Below, in pieces: positions 1 through 8,686 of a DNA stretch of 44,661 nucleotides (position 1 is the first letter of the stretch; every line of letters begins with the position of its first letter). The notes under the pieces are model-generated. The model ran no database searches. It had not been told where the DNA came from and was given only the letters and a program-made list of their open reading frames with translations. The stretch is from positions 1-44,661 of the forward strand of contig JALSRM010000010.1 in assembly GCA_026984775.1 (NCBI GenBank), read 5' to 3'. The position numbers and the translations under genes are program-made. The stretch is from Gammaproteobacteria bacterium. Lineage in GTDB: Bacteria; Pseudomonadota; Gammaproteobacteria; CAJXQU01.

Positions 1-2136
1 CAAGATCGGGATATCATTCAGCAGAGCCAATACGATGATCATGATCGCAGTGACTGGATAAAACTGGAAAATACCAATTGCAAGACTCATGAACAGGATG
101 ATGCGAATGGTCTCCGCAATACGGAAAACGGTATAACTCTGCATGCGCTCAAATGTTGTACGGGCCTGCTTGATCGCATCAACGATCACGCCGAGGCCTG
201 GGGCCATCAACACAATATCTGCAGCAGCCCGTGCCGCATCCGTTGCGCCACTGACGGCAATCCCGGCATCTGCCTTTTTCAGTGCCGGAGCGTCATTGAC
301 ACCATCACCGGTCATGCCAACGATGTGACCGGCCTTTTGCAGTTTATCAATGATGAAAAATTTATCTTCCGGGAAAACCTGTGCAAAGCCATTGGCGGCT
401 TCGATATGGGCGATGATGTCGGACTCGTGTTTTTTGACCGTGCCCTCGGGCAGTTCCCGGTCATAGAGTTCCTTTCGCACTTCATCCACAATCGTCTTGA
501 CGGTATGATCGAGTTCTTCAGCAGGAACTTCGGTGTGCAGGGTTCTTACCAGTGCCCTGGAAATCACATCCGCGAGAACAAGGTATTCTTCGGTTGATTC
601 TCCTTTCAGCTCACGGACATCTTCAATGTTGTCTCCGATATCGAGAAGTCGGGCGATGTAGCGGGCCACAGCCAGATTGTCGCCGGTGATCATCTTGGTT
701 TCGACACCCAGAGATTGTGCCTCTGCGATAACGTCTTTTGAGTCCTCACGAGGAGGATCAAACAGGGGAATCAATCCAACGAAGGTATATTCCTTTTCAT
801 CCCCATTTCTGAAAGCGACACCCAGTGTTCTGAATCCTTTTTCGGCAAAGGTCTCTACCGCTGTATAGGCATGATTTTTGTCAAACTTGCTGGCATCAGA
901 CAATTCGATGATAACCTGTGGTGCACCTTTGGTGGTATAAAGCATAGTACCGTCACTGCCTTTCAAAACCGCCTCGGTGCGTTTGCTGACAGGATCGAAA
1001 GGTTTGAAGTTAAGCAACTGATAATTCTGTAGCCGGGCTCTGAGACCACGTTTATTGACCATTTCGAAGATGGGCTGCTCTATGGGATCATGGTTTTCTT
1101 CTCTGCTCGCTAGTGCTGCATAGAAAAAAAGCTCATCTTGGCTAAACCCTTTAACACAGAAGGGCTCGGATGTACTCATTCTGTTTTGTGTCAACGTCCC
1201 TGTTTTATCAGAACAGAGAATGTCCATTCCGGCCAGTTCTTCGATGGCATCGAGACGACTGACAATGGCCTGTTTTTTGGCGAGGGCTACAGCACCTATG
1301 GCCATCGTTACGGTCAGTACCGCAGGCATGGCTACAGGGATGGCTGAGATGGTAAGTACCAGAGAGAAAACGAGCAGTTCGTAGATGGATTCATTCCGCT
1401 GGATACCCAGCAGAATGATAATAGCAATCATGATCATAGTCAGACCAATCAGAAAGTTTCCAACCTTTATGACCATGGCCTTGAAATGGCTACGACCTTC
1501 GAGCTGGGCCTTTGCAACGAGACCGACTGTTTTACCAAAATAGGTATTCAACCCGGTTGCCGTGATGACAGCAACCATTTCGCCCTGTTTAACGATACTG
1601 TTGGCATAGACCTCATCTCCGGGTTTCTTATCCACCGGGAGTGACTCGCCAGTGAGGGCAGACTGGTCAATCTGCAAAAAATCAGCACCACTGATCAGCC
1701 TGGCATCGGCAGGGACGATATCGCCAATCTTGAGTTTGACTATGTCACCAGGAACCAGATCGACAGCATCGATCTCTTGCCATTGTCCATCACGCTTGAC
1801 CAGTGCCTTCAGTGCAAGTTTCTGCTTCAGGACAGCGATGGCATTCAGTGCCTTGGATTCCTGGTAAAAATCAACGAAGGCATTGACCAGGAGCATAATC
1901 ATAATGATGGTAAAGTCTTCCCAGCGCTTGACAGAGGCCGAGAGAATAGCAGCGGTTTCGATCATCCACGGGATAGGACCCCAGAAACGATGGAAAAGAC
2001 GAGTTAGCCAACTCTCTTCTTTGGTTTCAAGTCGATTGAGTCCGAATTCCTGCTGTCTTCTGATGGCTTCACTGGAAGTGAGTCCGGTCTTCGGATCGGT
2101 TTTCAATAATGTTGTATCTATTGCATTAATCTTCAA
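1..2136 (-). CDS. Plasma-membrane proton-efflux-type P-type ATPase (type IIIA), 3' part missing
   Basis: An integral-membrane cation pump driven by ATP; the best match is the H+-exporting P3A family related to fungal Pma1. The reading frame is open across all 712 visible codons and continues past position 1. Visible marks are the cation-ATPase N-terminal segment (LLKTDPKTGLTSSEA), the TGES dephosphorylation loop, the phosphorylation motif DKTGTLT (Asp at about residue 310, codon at 1207-1209), the KGAP nucleotide-site motif and TGDGVNDAP (near 290-310), followed by the first of the C-terminal membrane helices. No ATG fits the N-terminus: after the in-frame stop at 2140-2142 the first possible start is TTG at 2136, with no convincing Shine-Dalgarno (SD), so the start is uncertain. 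The gene diverges from the Pit transporter and shares a regulatory region containing an FNR box. Family is clear; the transported ion (H+ rather than Ca2+ or Mg2+) is inferred from family resemblance. Confidence 0.85.
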   Translation of the reverse strand, partial: MKINAIDTTLLKTDPKTGLTSSEAIRRQQEFGLNRLETKEESWLTRLFHRFWGPIPWMIETAAILSASVKRWEDFTIIMIMLLVNAFVDFYQESKALNAIAVLKQKLALKALVKRDGQWQEIDAVDLVPGDIVKLKIGDIVPADARLISGADFLQIDQSALTGESLPVDKKPGDEVYANSIVKQGEMVAVITATGLNTYFGKTVGLVAKAQLEGRSHFKAMVIKVGNFLIGLTMIMIAIIILLGIQRNESIYELLVFSLVLTISAIPVAMPAVLTVTMAIGAVALAKKQAIVSRLDAIEELAGMDILCSDKTGTLTQNRMSTSEPFCVKGFSQDELFFYAALASREENHDPIEQPIFEMVNKRGLRARLQNYQLLNFKPFDPVSKRTEAVLKGSDGTMLYTTKGAPQVIIELSDASKFDKNHAYTAVETFAEKGFRTLGVAFRNGDEKEYTFVGLIPLFDPPREDSKDVIAEAQSLGVETKMITGDNLAVARYIARLLDIGDNIEDVRELKGESTEEYLVLADVISRALVRTLHTEVPAEELDHTVKTIVDEVRKELYDRELPEGTVKKHESDIIAHIEAANGFAQVFPEDKFFIIDKLQKAGHIVGMTGDGVNDAPALKKADAGIAVSGATDAARAAADIVLMAPGLGVIVDAIKQARTTFERMQSYTVFRIAETIRIILFMSLAIGIFQFYPVTAIMIIVLALLNDIPIL

Positions 2137-2205
2137 TCTTTATGAACCCGATATTACTGTAATTGAGAAGAGGAGGTTATTTTATAGTGTTATATGAGGG
2201 CGTTA

Positions 2206-2219
2206 TTGATCATAATCAA
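2206..2219. promoter_or_regulatory. FNR/Anr-type binding site, perfect consensus
   Basis: TTGATcataATCAA matches all ten specified bases of the FNR/Anr consensus (TTGAT-N4-ATCAA). On the + strand a -10-like GATAAT lies at 2241-2246. That places the box centre about 41 bp upstream of the predicted start of transcription (near 2253), the class II activator position. On the minus strand TATAAA at 2181-2186 gives a spacing of about 39 bp for the P-type ATPase. The sequence match is direct; oxygen-responsive control of either gene is inference. Confidence 0.6.
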
Positions 2220-2310
2220 TTCGTACAATAGAAGTAATAAGATAATAAAGACATTCTTTGAACAATCTAACAGGAACTCTTCAACTGTTTCCAAAATACA
2301 AACCAATACT

Positions 2311-3354
2311 ATGGATCTGGTCACTGCATTACTGATTCTCCTCATCGTTATGGTAACGGCCTTTGACTTTACCAACGGTTTTCATGATGCAGCCGATATG
2401 GTGGCTACGGCGATCGCATCACATGCCATGAGTACCTTTACAGCAATTACTCTTGTCAGTCTGTTCACCTTTCTGGGCCCCTTTCTTGTTGGTCTGGCCG
2501 TAGCCGATACAGTAGGTACCTTTGTTGATATTAGTATGACGTCGGCATTGATTGGCGAGAGTGTCGTCATCGCGGCACTGTTTGCTGCGATCAGTTATAA
2601 CCTGGCAACATGGTGGCTCGGATTTCCTTCCTCTTCATCGAATTCACTTGCCGGAGGTTTGGTGGGCGCAGGATTGCAGTCGATTGGGACTGAACATATC
2701 AATTGGGGATTTTATGCTTTATACCATGGAGAACTGGAAGGTTTGATGAAGGTTTTCGCCGGGTTGTTCGTTTCCCCTTTTATGGGATTTATGGTCGGGT
2801 TTCTGATTCTGAAAATATTTCGGCAAGTTTTTCGTCGATTCAGAAGTACTATACGTTCCCTGTTTGTGGTTTCTCAGTATTTCAGTGTTGCCTGGCTGGG
2901 TTTTTCTCATGGCGCAAATGATGCACAAAAAGGAATGGCGATTATCGGGATGATGTTACTGGCCAGTGGTCATACGGAAAGTTTTTCCATTCCTGTCTGG
3001 GCGGTCTTTCTATGTGCGGGTTCGATCACCTTTGGTACGATGATGGGCGGGTGGAAGATTATCAAGACCTTGGGTTATGGGCTTTTTCGCGTACGTTTGC
3101 TCCATTCCTTCGCAAGTCAGTCAGCATCAGCCCTGGTAAATACGATCGCAACGACATTTGGTGCGCCCACATCGACTACACAAGTCGTGACGGCATCCTT
3201 ACTTGGCACCGGGGCCGCTGAGAACGCACGGCGTATCAAATGGGGAACTGCAATGGGAATTGTGGTTGGCTGGTTTCTGAATGTACCTGTTTCCATGGGG
3301 CTGGGATGGTTGTATTGCTGGATCCTGATCAAGATTATTGGGGTAGTGTCATGA
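2311..3354 (+). CDS. Inorganic phosphate transporter, Pit family
   Basis: Low-affinity phosphate (or metal-phosphate) permease of the inner membrane driven by the ion gradient. The 347-residue protein has the two inverted PHO-4 repeats: FTNGFHDAADMVATAIAS near the N-terminus and SHGANDAQKGMAII in the second half, each followed by membrane helices. A longer in-frame ATG exists at 2194, but I chose 2311 because the FNR box and its matching -10 element lie inside the longer version and because MDLVTALLILLIVM starts directly with the first helix. No clear SD precedes 2311. The stop overlaps the next start by four bases (ATGA at 3351), so it is translationally coupled to the DUF47 protein, its usual partner. 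Phosphate is the likely substrate by family; sulfate or another anion cannot be excluded from sequence. Confidence 0.9.
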   Translation: MDLVTALLILLIVMVTAFDFTNGFHDAADMVATAIASHAMSTFTAITLVSLFTFLGPFLVGLAVADTVGTFVDISMTSALIGESVVIAALFAAISYNLATWWLGFPSSSSNSLAGGLVGAGLQSIGTEHINWGFYALYHGELEGLMKVFAGLFVSPFMGFMVGFLILKIFRQVFRRFRSTIRSLFVVSQYFSVAWLGFSHGANDAQKGMAIIGMMLLASGHTESFSIPVWAVFLCAGSITFGTMMGGWKIIKTLGYGLFRVRLLHSFASQSASALVNTIATTFGAPTSTTQVVTASLLGTGAAENARRIKWGTAMGIVVGWFLNVPVSMGLGWLYCWILIKIIGVVS

Positions 3355-3974
3355 AGAGTTTGATAGAGAGATATCTTTTGCCTAAGGAAGCTGACTTCAA
3401 CAAGGCGTTACAGAATCAAGTCAATGCCAGCAGGGATACCATTCTTGATCTCCACGAGTACTGTTTTGAAGGAAATCATGAAGCGCTGATCAGAATTATC
3501 GAAGACAGCAGGCATTGCCGAACAATTAAAAACCAGAATATGCGGGAATTGCTGGATGTATTCATTACACCCTACGATCGAGAATCAATTTATAGAATTA
3601 TCAACCAAATCGACTGGGTGGCGCTGAGTGCCAAACATCTCGCAATCGATCTCAAGATCTTTCAGATTGTCTGTCCTGATAACTATCAACCGATTTTTTC
3701 CTCACTCAGAGAAATGGCCGATGCACTCGCAGAAGGATTTGTCTTCCTTGAAGAAGAAAAAATGCATGAGATTGTTCGTGTAGTGAACGAAATCTATGTT
3801 CATTATGATCAGGCTGTCGAGCAGTGTGTACTCGCCGCTTCGGAGCATCTCAATAATGACGAGATACGGATTTTCCTGAGCCACAGAGAGGTGCTGATGC
3901 AGATGAAAGAAGTTGCAAAACGTATCCACGTATCAGCCAACACATTGGAAGATATGGCGATGAAAATTGTTTAG
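3351..3974 (+). CDS. DUF47 / PhoU-like phosphate transport accessory protein
   Basis: A 207-residue, entirely helical, soluble protein of the TIGR00153/DUF47 family, distantly PhoU-like, nearly always encoded with Pit permeases and thought to regulate them. The start at 3351 overlaps the Pit stop codon (ATGA), which fixes the start and indicates coupling. It begins MKSLIERYLLPKEADF; acidic clusters such as FLEEEKMHEIV could be metal ligands, as in PhoU-like proteins. No membrane segment or signal peptide. Role in controlling the upstream permease is inferred from family and gene order. Confidence 0.85.
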   Translation: MKSLIERYLLPKEADFNKALQNQVNASRDTILDLHEYCFEGNHEALIRIIEDSRHCRTIKNQNMRELLDVFITPYDRESIYRIINQIDWVALSAKHLAIDLKIFQIVCPDNYQPIFSSLREMADALAEGFVFLEEEKMHEIVRVVNEIYVHYDQAVEQCVLAASEHLNNDEIRIFLSHREVLMQMKEVAKRIHVSANTLEDMAMKIV

Positions 3975-4031
3975 GGCGCCATAAAAGTTTAGAATTCGAC
4001 TTTGTACACGGATTGTTTTTCCTCTCACAGC

Positions 4032-4050
4032 TAATCCCTGGGTGGGATTA
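4032..4050. repeat. Short inverted repeat between convergent genes
   Basis: TAATCCC and GGGATTA form a 7-bp perfect stem around the 5-base loop TGGGT. It lies in the 168-bp gap between the DUF47 gene (+) and the membrane-protein gene (-). There is no T-run next to it, so it is not a standard intrinsic terminator, though it could protect or end either transcript. Confidence 0.35.
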
Positions 4051-4142
4051 ATCACGATTTCTTGTGTAATTGGGCAATGCCCTGTCACGAAGTTCTATGA
4101 AATTCGAGAACCAAGCTCACGAAGTGTTTAATAAAACCCTGG

Positions 4143-4709
4143 CTAGTTTTTTAACTTTCTGTACTCCCAGATGGCGGCCATTAAGCCCAGAATAATGATT
4201 CCAATTGCGATGGGGATGAGTATCCAGATATAGGCTTCCAGATATCCCAGTAACAATGTTGCCAGGCTGATAAAAAGACCAAGCACAATAAATCGCCAAC
4301 CAATATAGATTCCGGCAAGGAAGGTTGATAAAGACATTGTCATCATCAGCGTCAGTGCGGTAGCATCCGAATTATAACGACCAACCTGGTAGAGCAAGAA
4401 TATGCTTTTCACAACAACAAATACAGCACCCCAATGCAAAACCTGTTGGCGGATAAAATGATAACCATCGATCTCATGACGCTTGTAACGTGACCATTCC
4501 GATATAATGGCTGCAATAGCAAAGACAGGGATCATCCACAACCAGTAGTAGTAACTTTTCAGTGGTGAGGCATTGGTGTACGCAACCCCGATGAAGCACA
4601 ATATCAGAAGAACACTGAGAATTGCTTCGCTGATAAAAATCCGGTGGAACCAGCTGTGAGGATCATCAAGGAATGATTTATGGTTTAACCTTGTGTTATT
4701 CATATTCAT
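4143..4709 (-). CDS. Small multi-spanning membrane protein of unknown function
   Basis: I do not recognise this 188-residue protein. About five hydrophobic segments are visible, near residues 26-46, 55-70, 92-108, 117-155 (probably two closely spaced helices) and 160-180. They follow a polar N-terminus (MNMNNTRLNHKSFLDDPHSW) and precede a basic C-terminus (WEYRKLKN), consistent with an inner-membrane protein with a positive-inside tail. No catalytic motif or cofactor ligand is evident. It starts 93 bp downstream of the aldolase stop on the same strand, so it may be a separate unit or the end of the PHA/aldolase block. Confidence 0.6.
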   Translation of the reverse strand: MNMNNTRLNHKSFLDDPHSWFHRIFISEAILSVLLILCFIGVAYTNASPLKSYYYWLWMIPVFAIAAIISEWSRYKRHEIDGYHFIRQQVLHWGAVFVVVKSIFLLYQVGRYNSDATALTLMMTMSLSTFLAGIYIGWRFIVLGLFISLATLLLGYLEAYIWILIPIAIGIIILGLMAAIWEYRKLKN

Positions 4710-4802
4710 TTATCTCTGTGGCAAAAAACAATTCCAAATTTCACCAGACTCATCTACGCCAGGTAAGGGATGGCGAATGGAAACCGATAGGGTGCATTAC
4801 GC

Positions 4803-5813
4803 TTACTCCATTGCAGGGTCATATTTTCCCTGACGTGCCAGGCTATTGAGACGCGCCCGTTTCAACAATGCTTTCTGTGCGGCCAAAACGTTTTCAGGTT
4901 TTCCCTGCCATGCATGCAGTGCTGGTTGCTGCAACGCACGACCGTAGGAGAGGCTTAGCTGCCAGGGTGCATTGCCCTTCAATCGATTGATCGCATTGAG
5001 ATTGGCCGTTGCCTCTTCCGGTCCTTGACCTCCGGAAAGAAAGTTGATGCTGGGTACTGCAGAGGGAACCGTTCGTTTTAATACGCTGAGTGTGGCAACT
5101 GCAACTTCTTCAGGATCAGCGTGACGGAGTGCCTTGCCAGGTACCACCATATTGGGTTTCAGCAACATCAGCTCAAGAATGACACCATGAAGATGTAGTG
5201 CATGAAAGACGCTGTGCAAAACATTTTCAGTGACCTCCGCACAACGATCAATATCGTGGTCTCCGTCCATCAGGACTTCAGGCTCCACAATCGGGACAAA
5301 ACCCTCCTGCTGGCAGATCGCGGCATAGCGGGCGAGCATTTCCGCATTGGCATGAAGACCGAGTTGGGTCGGGTTAGACAATGTCACGGGGTAAACCTCA
5401 CGCCACTTGGCGAACCGGGCGCCTTGTGATTTGTATCCCTGCAGCCGTTCACTCAGACCATCTAGCCCAAATGTAATCCGATCACCAGAAGCATTGGGTA
5501 GTGGTTTTGTACCTTTGTCTACCTTGATTCCAGGGACGATTTTCTGTGACCAGGCGACTTCAGGTAATGGTATCCCATGGTCGTCCTTTTGAATCAAGGT
5601 TTCTTCGAACAGGATTACGCCACTGATGTATTTACCGAGGCCCTGTGTCGTCAGCAGAAGTGAGCGCCAGGAACGTCGGGTCTCCTCCGACGACTCGACA
5701 TTGATCGCATCAAAGCGTTTTTTTATGGTAGGAAAACTTTCATCAGCGGCCAGAATGCCACGCCTGTCATCAACCAGATCCTGGATGGTTTTTTCGAGTT
5801 CTGCCTTTTGCAT
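4803..5813 (-). CDS. Fructose-bisphosphate aldolase class I
   Basis: Schiff-base aldolase of glycolysis and gluconeogenesis that cleaves fructose 1,6-bisphosphate to dihydroxyacetone phosphate and glyceraldehyde 3-phosphate, in the cytoplasm. The 336-residue protein has the class I hallmarks GILAADES near residue 20, GIKVDKGTKPL, the Schiff-base lysine segment LLKPNMVVPG and INFLSGGQGPEEA. The usual LEGTLLKPNM reads LELMLLKPNM here. An ATG 18 bp upstream (5831) lies in the SD itself (GGAGG, 8 bases before 5813), so 5813 is the better start. It overlaps the end of the upstream MaoC-phosphotransacylase gene by 44 bp, implying co-transcription with the PHA block. Confidence 0.93.
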   Translation of the reverse strand: MQKAELEKTIQDLVDDRRGILAADESFPTIKKRFDAINVESSEETRRSWRSLLLTTQGLGKYISGVILFEETLIQKDDHGIPLPEVAWSQKIVPGIKVDKGTKPLPNASGDRITFGLDGLSERLQGYKSQGARFAKWREVYPVTLSNPTQLGLHANAEMLARYAAICQQEGFVPIVEPEVLMDGDHDIDRCAEVTENVLHSVFHALHLHGVILELMLLKPNMVVPGKALRHADPEEVAVATLSVLKRTVPSAVPSINFLSGGQGPEEATANLNAINRLKGNAPWQLSLSYGRALQQPALHAWQGKPENVLAAQKALLKRARLNSLARQGKYDPAME

Positions 5814-7233
5814 GTTTTTGTCCTCCGTCACGGTTGATTGATCGGCTCTTTCTCAACTGCATCTTATGGGATTGTAATACCGCAATCGCACAGGATGCCA
5901 TGCGGCTGGTAGTATCATCCGATCGACTGGTGAGGATAATGGGTACACGTGCGCCGACGACCACACCGGCACCTTCTGCACCGCCAAGGTATTCGAGTTG
6001 TTTCGCCAGCATGTTCCCCGATTCAACATCTGGGACGAGTAGAATATCTGCCTTGCCTGCCACTGGTGAGACAATGCCTTTGGTCTTCGCGGCGGCTTCG
6101 GAGACCGCATTATCAAAAGCTAGCGGACCGTCGATGAGTCCGCCGGTGATTTGGCCACGATCAGCCATTTTACAGAGGGCAGCAGCCTCTACTGTCGATT
6201 GGATATTTGGATTGACTGTCTCCACAGCGGAAAGGATGGCCACTTTAGGCTTGCGGATATGTAACGCCAGCGCGAGATCGATGGCATTCTGAAGTATATC
6301 TTTTTTGTCTTCCAGAGTAGGGTAGATATTGATCGCGGCATCGGTGATCAGGAGTGCCCTGGGGTAGGTGGGGACATCAAAGGCGAAGACGTGACTCATT
6401 CTTCTATCGGTACGTAGCCCGGTTTCCCTGTCCAGGACAGCATGCATCAATTCATCGGTGTGCAAGCTGCCTTTCATCAGGGCGTCAACTTTGCCTGCGC
6501 GTGCCAGCTCGACGGCTTTCCAGGCAGCCTCATGACTGTGTTCTGCAGGGACAATGGTCCAGGGTGAAAGATCAATATCCAGTTCTGTTGCTGCCTTGAT
6601 GATCTTTTCCTCAGGCCCCACCAGAACAGGTTCGATCAGATTGGCTTTTGCGGCTTCAATGGCACCACTCAGTGATTCTGTCTGGGTTGGATGTACGACT
6701 GCGGTACGCAAGGGATTCAGTCGTGAAACCATCTCCAGCAGCAGGCGCAAGTGAGGACGCCCCTTGAGGTTGATTTCAGGAATTTCTGTTGCTTCACGGC
6801 GGATCTTGTGATTGAGTGCAACGGTTATCGCTTCCCCCTCAAGGACAGGTTCACCATTGCAGTCAGTTCCTAGAAAACCAAAAGTGATTTGATTGTTCGA
6901 TGGAGCTTTACGCTTTGCTCTCAATGTCAGTGTCACTATCTGTCCCAGAGTGATTGGTGCGACAAAGTGTATCGACAGATCGATGATTCGTGTGCCAGGC
7001 CCCGGCAATTGGTTTTCCAAAATGGATGAGATGATCGAGCTGCTCCATAGACTCGGCACCGTTACGCCGTCAGTGGGTATTTGCCTTACATAGTCTTCGT
7101 TAAGCACTTCCGGATCCAGATCACCTGAAACCGCGGTCATCAATTTGATGTCCTGCAGCGTAAGGCGGCGTGTGAGCGATGCTGTGTCGCCAATGTTGAT
7201 CTCATCAAACGTCTTGTTTTCGATAGATTGCAT
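5770..7233 (-). CDS. MaoC-like domain fused to phosphate acetyl/butyryltransferase
   Basis: A 487-residue protein in the format annotated elsewhere as bifunctional enoyl-CoA hydratase/phosphate acetyltransferase. Residues 1-150 form a MaoC/hot-dog domain (FDEINIGDTASLTRRLT). Residues about 165-460 form the Pta/Ptb acyltransferase domain, with DALMKGSLHTDELMHAVL, TDAAINIYPTLEDK and ITGGLIDGPLAFDNAVS. The second domain should exchange phosphate and CoA on a short-chain acyl group. The hydratase motif GDxNPxH is altered: GDLDPEV has Val43 where the catalytic histidine normally sits, so hydratase activity is doubtful. The last roughly 28 residues (after LQSHK) look like a non-homologous basic tail and overlap fba. 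The start is 6 bp after the flavoprotein stop, in the PHA block. Confidence 0.85.
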   Translation of the reverse strand: MQSIENKTFDEINIGDTASLTRRLTLQDIKLMTAVSGDLDPEVLNEDYVRQIPTDGVTVPSLWSSSIISSILENQLPGPGTRIIDLSIHFVAPITLGQIVTLTLRAKRKAPSNNQITFGFLGTDCNGEPVLEGEAITVALNHKIRREATEIPEINLKGRPHLRLLLEMVSRLNPLRTAVVHPTQTESLSGAIEAAKANLIEPVLVGPEEKIIKAATELDIDLSPWTIVPAEHSHEAAWKAVELARAGKVDALMKGSLHTDELMHAVLDRETGLRTDRRMSHVFAFDVPTYPRALLITDAAINIYPTLEDKKDILQNAIDLALALHIRKPKVAILSAVETVNPNIQSTVEAAALCKMADRGQITGGLIDGPLAFDNAVSEAAAKTKGIVSPVAGKADILLVPDVESGNMLAKQLEYLGGAEGAGVVVGARVPIILTSRSDDTTSRMASCAIAVLQSHKMQLRKSRSINRDGGQKHAKGRTRKNHPGSG

Positions 7234-7239
7234 GGTTGT

Positions 7240-8673
7240 TTATCCCAAAGACCAGGAGGGTGCCTCATCACATAGTGGCAGATCAGGAACCGGAATTCTA
7301 TGACCCAATTTTTTTGCAGCGTTCTGCAGGGCACTGCGGAGACCTTCCTCAATGACGGGATGATAGAAGGGTAAACGTAATACGTCTTGAACTGTCTGCT
7401 GCTGCTGAATCACCCACGCCAGTAAATGTGCAAGATGTTCTCCATCCGGTGCGATCATTTCGGCACCCAATAATGTGCTGTCTTTCTGTGAGACGTAAAC
7501 GCGCAACGCGCCCCGGTTGCGATTCGATACAAAGGCGCGGGATTGGTGTATGAAATCGAACTCGCCAACGACAATGTCTCTGTCTTGACACGCTTGCCAG
7601 GAGAGACCGATACGTGCGATATTGGGATCGCTGAAGACAATACCCATGGGAACGCGGCGACCCAGGCATTCTGCGTCTTCATGCAGGCTCAGATAGGCGG
7701 CAAGCCGTCCTTCGTCGGCAGCCTCGTGTTGCAGGGTGCGGTAACCATTGGCGTCCCCAGCGATATAGATGGGGAGATCACCGATCTGAAGTGTTTTGGG
7801 ATCAAAAACAGGTCGTCCTTGCTGATCGAATTCAGCCCCGGTTGCCTGCAGATTCAGATTATCGAGATTGGGCCGTCGCCCAAGCGCAACGAGGATTTTA
7901 TCGACCGTCGCTTCCTTTTCACCAGCCTTGAGTCGGATCCTGCCCCGTTCATCAGTCCAACTGAGTTCTGCATTCTGCCCGAGTACGAAAGAAAACTCCT
8001 CTTTCAAAAGGTCAATTGCGGCCTGATTGACATCTGGGTCGGTAATGCCGGCAATATGCTCACTTTTACTGACGGCAAAGATGTCGATGTCGAGACGGGC
8101 GAGTGCCTGTGCCAGTTCGACGCCGATGGCACCCAGGCCAATCACACCCATCCTATCCGGCAGATCCGGTTGATCGAAGATATCATCGCTGGTCAGAATC
8201 CGATCGGAGAATTCCAGCCAAGACTTCGGAATGATCGGTTTTGATCCGGTGGCGATGATAAAGATTTCGGCTGTGATCGTCTGATCACCCACCCGAAGAG
8301 TGTCTGCTGAGATAAAGGAAGCACGACCGGTAATGCTCTTCTCCCCCAGCGCATCGGTGATTCGGATGACATTGGAGGTCAGATGATCACGAAGGTCACG
8401 GACACGTTGTAGAATAGCCGGGATATCTACACTCAATTGTCCTGAACCGTGGATCCCTTCCGTCGCCATAACTTTGCGCCGGTGGTAATCTTTTGCAATC
8501 TGGATCAAGGCCTTCGATGGCATACAGCCCACACGTGCACAGGTTGTACCATAAGGCGGTTCGTTGATAATGACAAAGTTATCCGTTGCCTTCTGTACCT
8601 GTTTGAGTGCCGTGAGCCCGGCGGTTCCGGCACCAATGATGGCGACGTTTACGTTTTTTTTGTTATGCGTCAT
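7240..8673 (-). CDS. Dihydrolipoyl dehydrogenase-like pyridine nucleotide-disulfide oxidoreductase
   Basis: A 477-residue FAD flavoprotein of the class I disulfide reductase family. The FAD-binding GAGTAG is at residues 14-19, the redox-active pair is CARVGC (Cys45, Cys50), GLGAIGVELAQAL is the NAD-binding motif, IYIAGDANG is the second FAD contact, and HPVIEE near 438-443 supplies the catalytic His-Glu dyad. The start at 8673 has AGGAAA six bases upstream; a longer frame to 8730 would overlap the thiolase gene and is rejected. No pyruvate or 2-oxoacid dehydrogenase E1/E2 gene is nearby, so its lipoyl partner is unknown. It could be a specialised Lpd or another disulfide reductase. It sits between thiolase (13 bp) and MaoC-Pta (6 bp). 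Confidence 0.85.
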   Translation of the reverse strand: MTHNKKNVNVAIIGAGTAGLTALKQVQKATDNFVIINEPPYGTTCARVGCMPSKALIQIAKDYHRRKVMATEGIHGSGQLSVDIPAILQRVRDLRDHLTSNVIRITDALGEKSITGRASFISADTLRVGDQTITAEIFIIATGSKPIIPKSWLEFSDRILTSDDIFDQPDLPDRMGVIGLGAIGVELAQALARLDIDIFAVSKSEHIAGITDPDVNQAAIDLLKEEFSFVLGQNAELSWTDERGRIRLKAGEKEATVDKILVALGRRPNLDNLNLQATGAEFDQQGRPVFDPKTLQIGDLPIYIAGDANGYRTLQHEAADEGRLAAYLSLHEDAECLGRRVPMGIVFSDPNIARIGLSWQACQDRDIVVGEFDFIHQSRAFVSNRNRGALRVYVSQKDSTLLGAEMIAPDGEHLAHLLAWVIQQQQTVQDVLRLPFYHPVIEEGLRSALQNAAKKLGHRIPVPDLPLCDEAPSWSLG

Positions 8674-8686
8674 CTGTTGTTTCCTG

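Noticed and set aside
2194-2310. Longer N-terminus for the Pit transporter (ATG at 2194)
   Set aside because: It would place the FNR box and -10 element inside the coding region, adds 39 non-family residues, and its AGGAGG is 17 bases away.
5814-5831. Aldolase start at 5831
   Set aside because: That ATG is part of the SD stretch; 5813 has ideal spacing and the family N-terminus.
7543-8244. 233-codon + strand frame inside the flavoprotein gene
   Set aside because: Antisense shadow of a well-supported FAD protein; no family features.
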